DNA of 24,381 nucleotides from contig NZ_DCLL01000046.1 in assembly GCF_002321025.1 (NCBI RefSeq), positions 1 through 24,381 of the forward strand, written 5' to 3'. Shown piece after piece: positions 23,368 through 24,381 of this stretch; the stretch's first letter is position 1; each line of letters begins with the position of its first letter. The DNA is from Acinetobacter lwoffii. GTDB taxonomy: Bacteria; Pseudomonadota; Gammaproteobacteria; Pseudomonadales; Moraxellaceae. Position numbers and translations under genes: made by a program. Below the pieces are notes generated by a model, which was not told the DNA's origin, made no database searches, and saw nothing but the letters and a program-made list of their open reading frames with translations.

Positions 23368-23388
23368 GGCTTAGCGCAAAGCTAAGCC
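23368..23388 (-). other. rpsO-pnp intergenic hairpin, proximal to rpsO
   Basis: GGCTTAGC (23368-23375) and GCTAAGCC (23381-23388) are perfect complements around a 5-nt loop. With the adjacent hairpin it makes a tandem structure. In E. coli the same gap has a terminator and an RNase III site that controls pnp; the analogy here is inference. Confidence 0.6.
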
Positions 23389-23453
23389 GACTTTAGTTTT
23401 CAGTAATACAGCACAAAGCATGCAATACACCCGAAAATAAAGTTTAAATCGAA

Positions 23454-23723
23454 TTAACGACGTAAACCTAAAGCACCGATCAATGCTACATAACGACCGT
23501 GGTCTTTACCGTTAAGGTAGTCAAGTAGTTTACGACGTTGGTTAACCATACGGATAAGACCGCGACGGCTATGATGGTCGTGTTTGTGCTCTTTGAAGTG
23601 ACCTTGTAAATCATTGATTTGAGCAGTTAAAAGAGCTACTTGAACTTCTGGTGAACCAGTGTCGTTTTCAGCGCGAGCGAATTTAGCCATGATCTCTACG
23701 CGATCTGCGTTAGTTAAAGCCAT
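23454..23723 (-). CDS. rpsO: 30S ribosomal protein S15
   Basis: S15 binds the central domain of 16S rRNA early in 30S assembly. The 89-residue length equals that of E. coli S15. The sequence shows the family signature: TGSPEVQVALLTAQINDLQGHFKEHKHDHHSRRGLIRMVNQRRKLLDYL, with the conserved HDHHSRRGL and MVNQRRKLLDYL helices. The start at 23723 has GGAG eight nt upstream. The probable promoter about 95 nt upstream leaves a leader that could carry S15 autoregulatory structure. It is the first gene of the rpsO-pnp operon. Confidence 0.98.
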   Translation of the reverse strand: MALTNADRVEIMAKFARAENDTGSPEVQVALLTAQINDLQGHFKEHKHDHHSRRGLIRMVNQRRKLLDYLNGKDHGRYVALIGALGLRR

Positions 23724-23817
23724 TCGATTTCTCCGAGATGCTTATATATTTTGATAAAAATCAAAGTGATGAGAATTCAAAACCTTGACTGCCGTGCATC
23801 ACTACAGCAAGTTGCAT

Positions 23818-23846
23818 ATTTTAAGGGAAAACGCATCAAATTGCAA
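23818..23846 (-). promoter_or_regulatory. Probable rpsO-pnp promoter
   Basis: On the minus strand TTGCAA (23846-23841) and TAAAAT (23823-23818) are 17 bp apart, predicting a start near 23811 and a leader of about 88 nt. The hairpin at 23842-23867 overlaps the -35 side. Confidence 0.55.
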
Positions 23847-23867
23847 AAATAGATCCAAATTTTTGCA
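23842..23867. repeat. Inverted repeat overlapping the rpsO -35 region
   Basis: TGCAAAAAT (23842-23850) and ATTTTTGCA (23859-23867) are perfect inverse copies with an 8-nt spacer, placed over and upstream of the probable -35 box. It may be an operator or an A/T-rich upstream element. Confidence 0.5.
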
Positions 23868-24050
23868 TGGTTTTGGTCGCTCATTGATGCAGTTCAGATT
23901 CGATGACTCTTGTCCCTCAAAGATTCAGGTTTTGCATTATTTTCATGAAATAAATCCAGGATGAATTAAATATAGAAATTCATTTGAAAAGCCAACAAAC
24001 CCTTTAGCTCGCTTGAATCTTCCGCTGCTCTCCATAAAAAATGGATAAAA

Positions 24051-24078
24051 AAAAGCCCGAGTAAACTCGGGCTTTTTG
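24051..24078. terminator. Strong bidirectional terminator with no assigned gene
   Basis: AAAAAGCCCGAG (24051-24062) and CTCGGGCTTTTT (24067-24078) form a perfect 12-bp stem around TAAA, with T-runs on both strands. No coding region ends near it on either strand inside the window: rpsO starts 328 bp away and points away. It may close a small RNA or a gene beyond the right edge. Confidence 0.85.
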
Positions 24079-24381
24079 GCGCTGTAGTTCTTTCTCTTAT
24101 CATTATTATTTATTGTATTATTATGGCGTTTTACGCTTATTATTATTTTCAAACATCCTGTTGAAAAATCATCTTCCTTGTGTGGTAGATTTTGCCATAT
24201 TCCCACCAGACAACTAGAGGTATTTGCCTCATTTTGCTGTAAGCCATTTCGTACATCACAGAGTAAAAATTTGCATAATGTTACACAGCTCTCGTTTTAT
24301 TTAACGCTATTTACTTAAGTTTACTGGCTAGCGCTGAAAATTTTTGCTAAGAAATTAGGATAACCTGAGTTCGATGAAATA

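Larger units (their letters stand above)
23724..24381. other. 658-bp gene-poor region upstream of rpsO
   Basis: No convincing coding frame is present. It holds the rpsO promoter (23818-23846), inverted repeats at 23750-23765 (TTTGAT/ATCAAA) and 23961-23983 (ATGAATT/AATTCAT), an isolated terminator at 24051-24078 next to a small hairpin at 24032-24046, and a 7-bp inverted repeat at 24146-24167 (TTTTCAA/TTGAAAA). Much of 24100-24145 is TTATTATTA-type low-complexity DNA. The last bases include an ATG at 24374 that might start a rightward gene, but only eight bases of it are present. Confidence 0.6.

Noticed and set aside
24100..24145. TTATTATTA repeats as a possible CRISPR or tandem repeat array
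   Set aside because: Short low-complexity AT runs with no repeat-spacer order.
23943..24206. 87-codon leftward frame upstream of rpsO
   Set aside because: It runs through the strong terminator hairpin and contains Asn/Lys-rich low-complexity sequence; no family is recognised.

Overview
The window looks like chromosomal, mostly housekeeping DNA from a gammaproteobacterium of the Moraxellaceae, most likely an Acinetobacter. The reasons are the protein sequences of PriA, Lnt, MurI, GspF/G and PNPase, the gene neighbourhoods (corC-lnt, rpsO-pnp, divergent gspFG/priA), and an IS5-family transposase of a type common in that genus. The genus call rests on recognition of the sequences; no search was run.

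Layout. (1) 1-432: right-hand end of an IS5-family insertion sequence whose other end lies outside the window. (2) 439-4902: a leftward series of five genes reading DUF1285, murI (glutamate racemase), a DUF4062 protein, hemH (ferrochelatase) and a glyoxalase-II-like metallo-hydrolase, ending in a strong hairpin terminator. (3) 5089-6801: etfD-type electron-transfer-flavoprotein:ubiquinone oxidoreductase, divergent from DUF1285 across a promoter region with a long palindrome. (4) 6965-9822: tusA leftward, then corC-lnt rightward with overlapping stop and start codons. (5) 9992-12331: leftward small membrane protein, gspG and gspF of type II secretion. (6) 12482-17559: priA, a Kef-type cation/proton antiporter and hslO (Hsp33), all rightward. 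(7) 17881-19503: a secreted DUF2147 protein, an orphan cbpM-like gene and a YdcH-type small protein. (8) 19618-23723: leftward CorA-type transporter, pnp and rpsO, with rpsO-pnp as the classical ribosome/RNA-decay operon. (9) 23724-24381: gene-poor sequence with the probable rpsO promoter and several hairpins, one of them a terminator not tied to any visible gene.

Functional themes are cell-envelope work (MurI, Lnt, T2SS pseudopilin and platform), redox and stress work (ETF-QO, Hsp33, Kef antiporter, CbpM), sulfur relay and heme synthesis, and core information processing (PriA, S15, PNPase). I see no CRISPR array, rRNA, tRNA, prophage or obvious defence island. The least ordinary items are the DUF4062 (TIR-like N-terminal fold) protein sitting among essential biosynthetic genes, the palindrome shared by the DUF1285/etfD promoters, a palindrome-dense intergenic element after lnt, the cbpM gene with no cbpA partner, and the possible small RNA locus upstream of rpsO.
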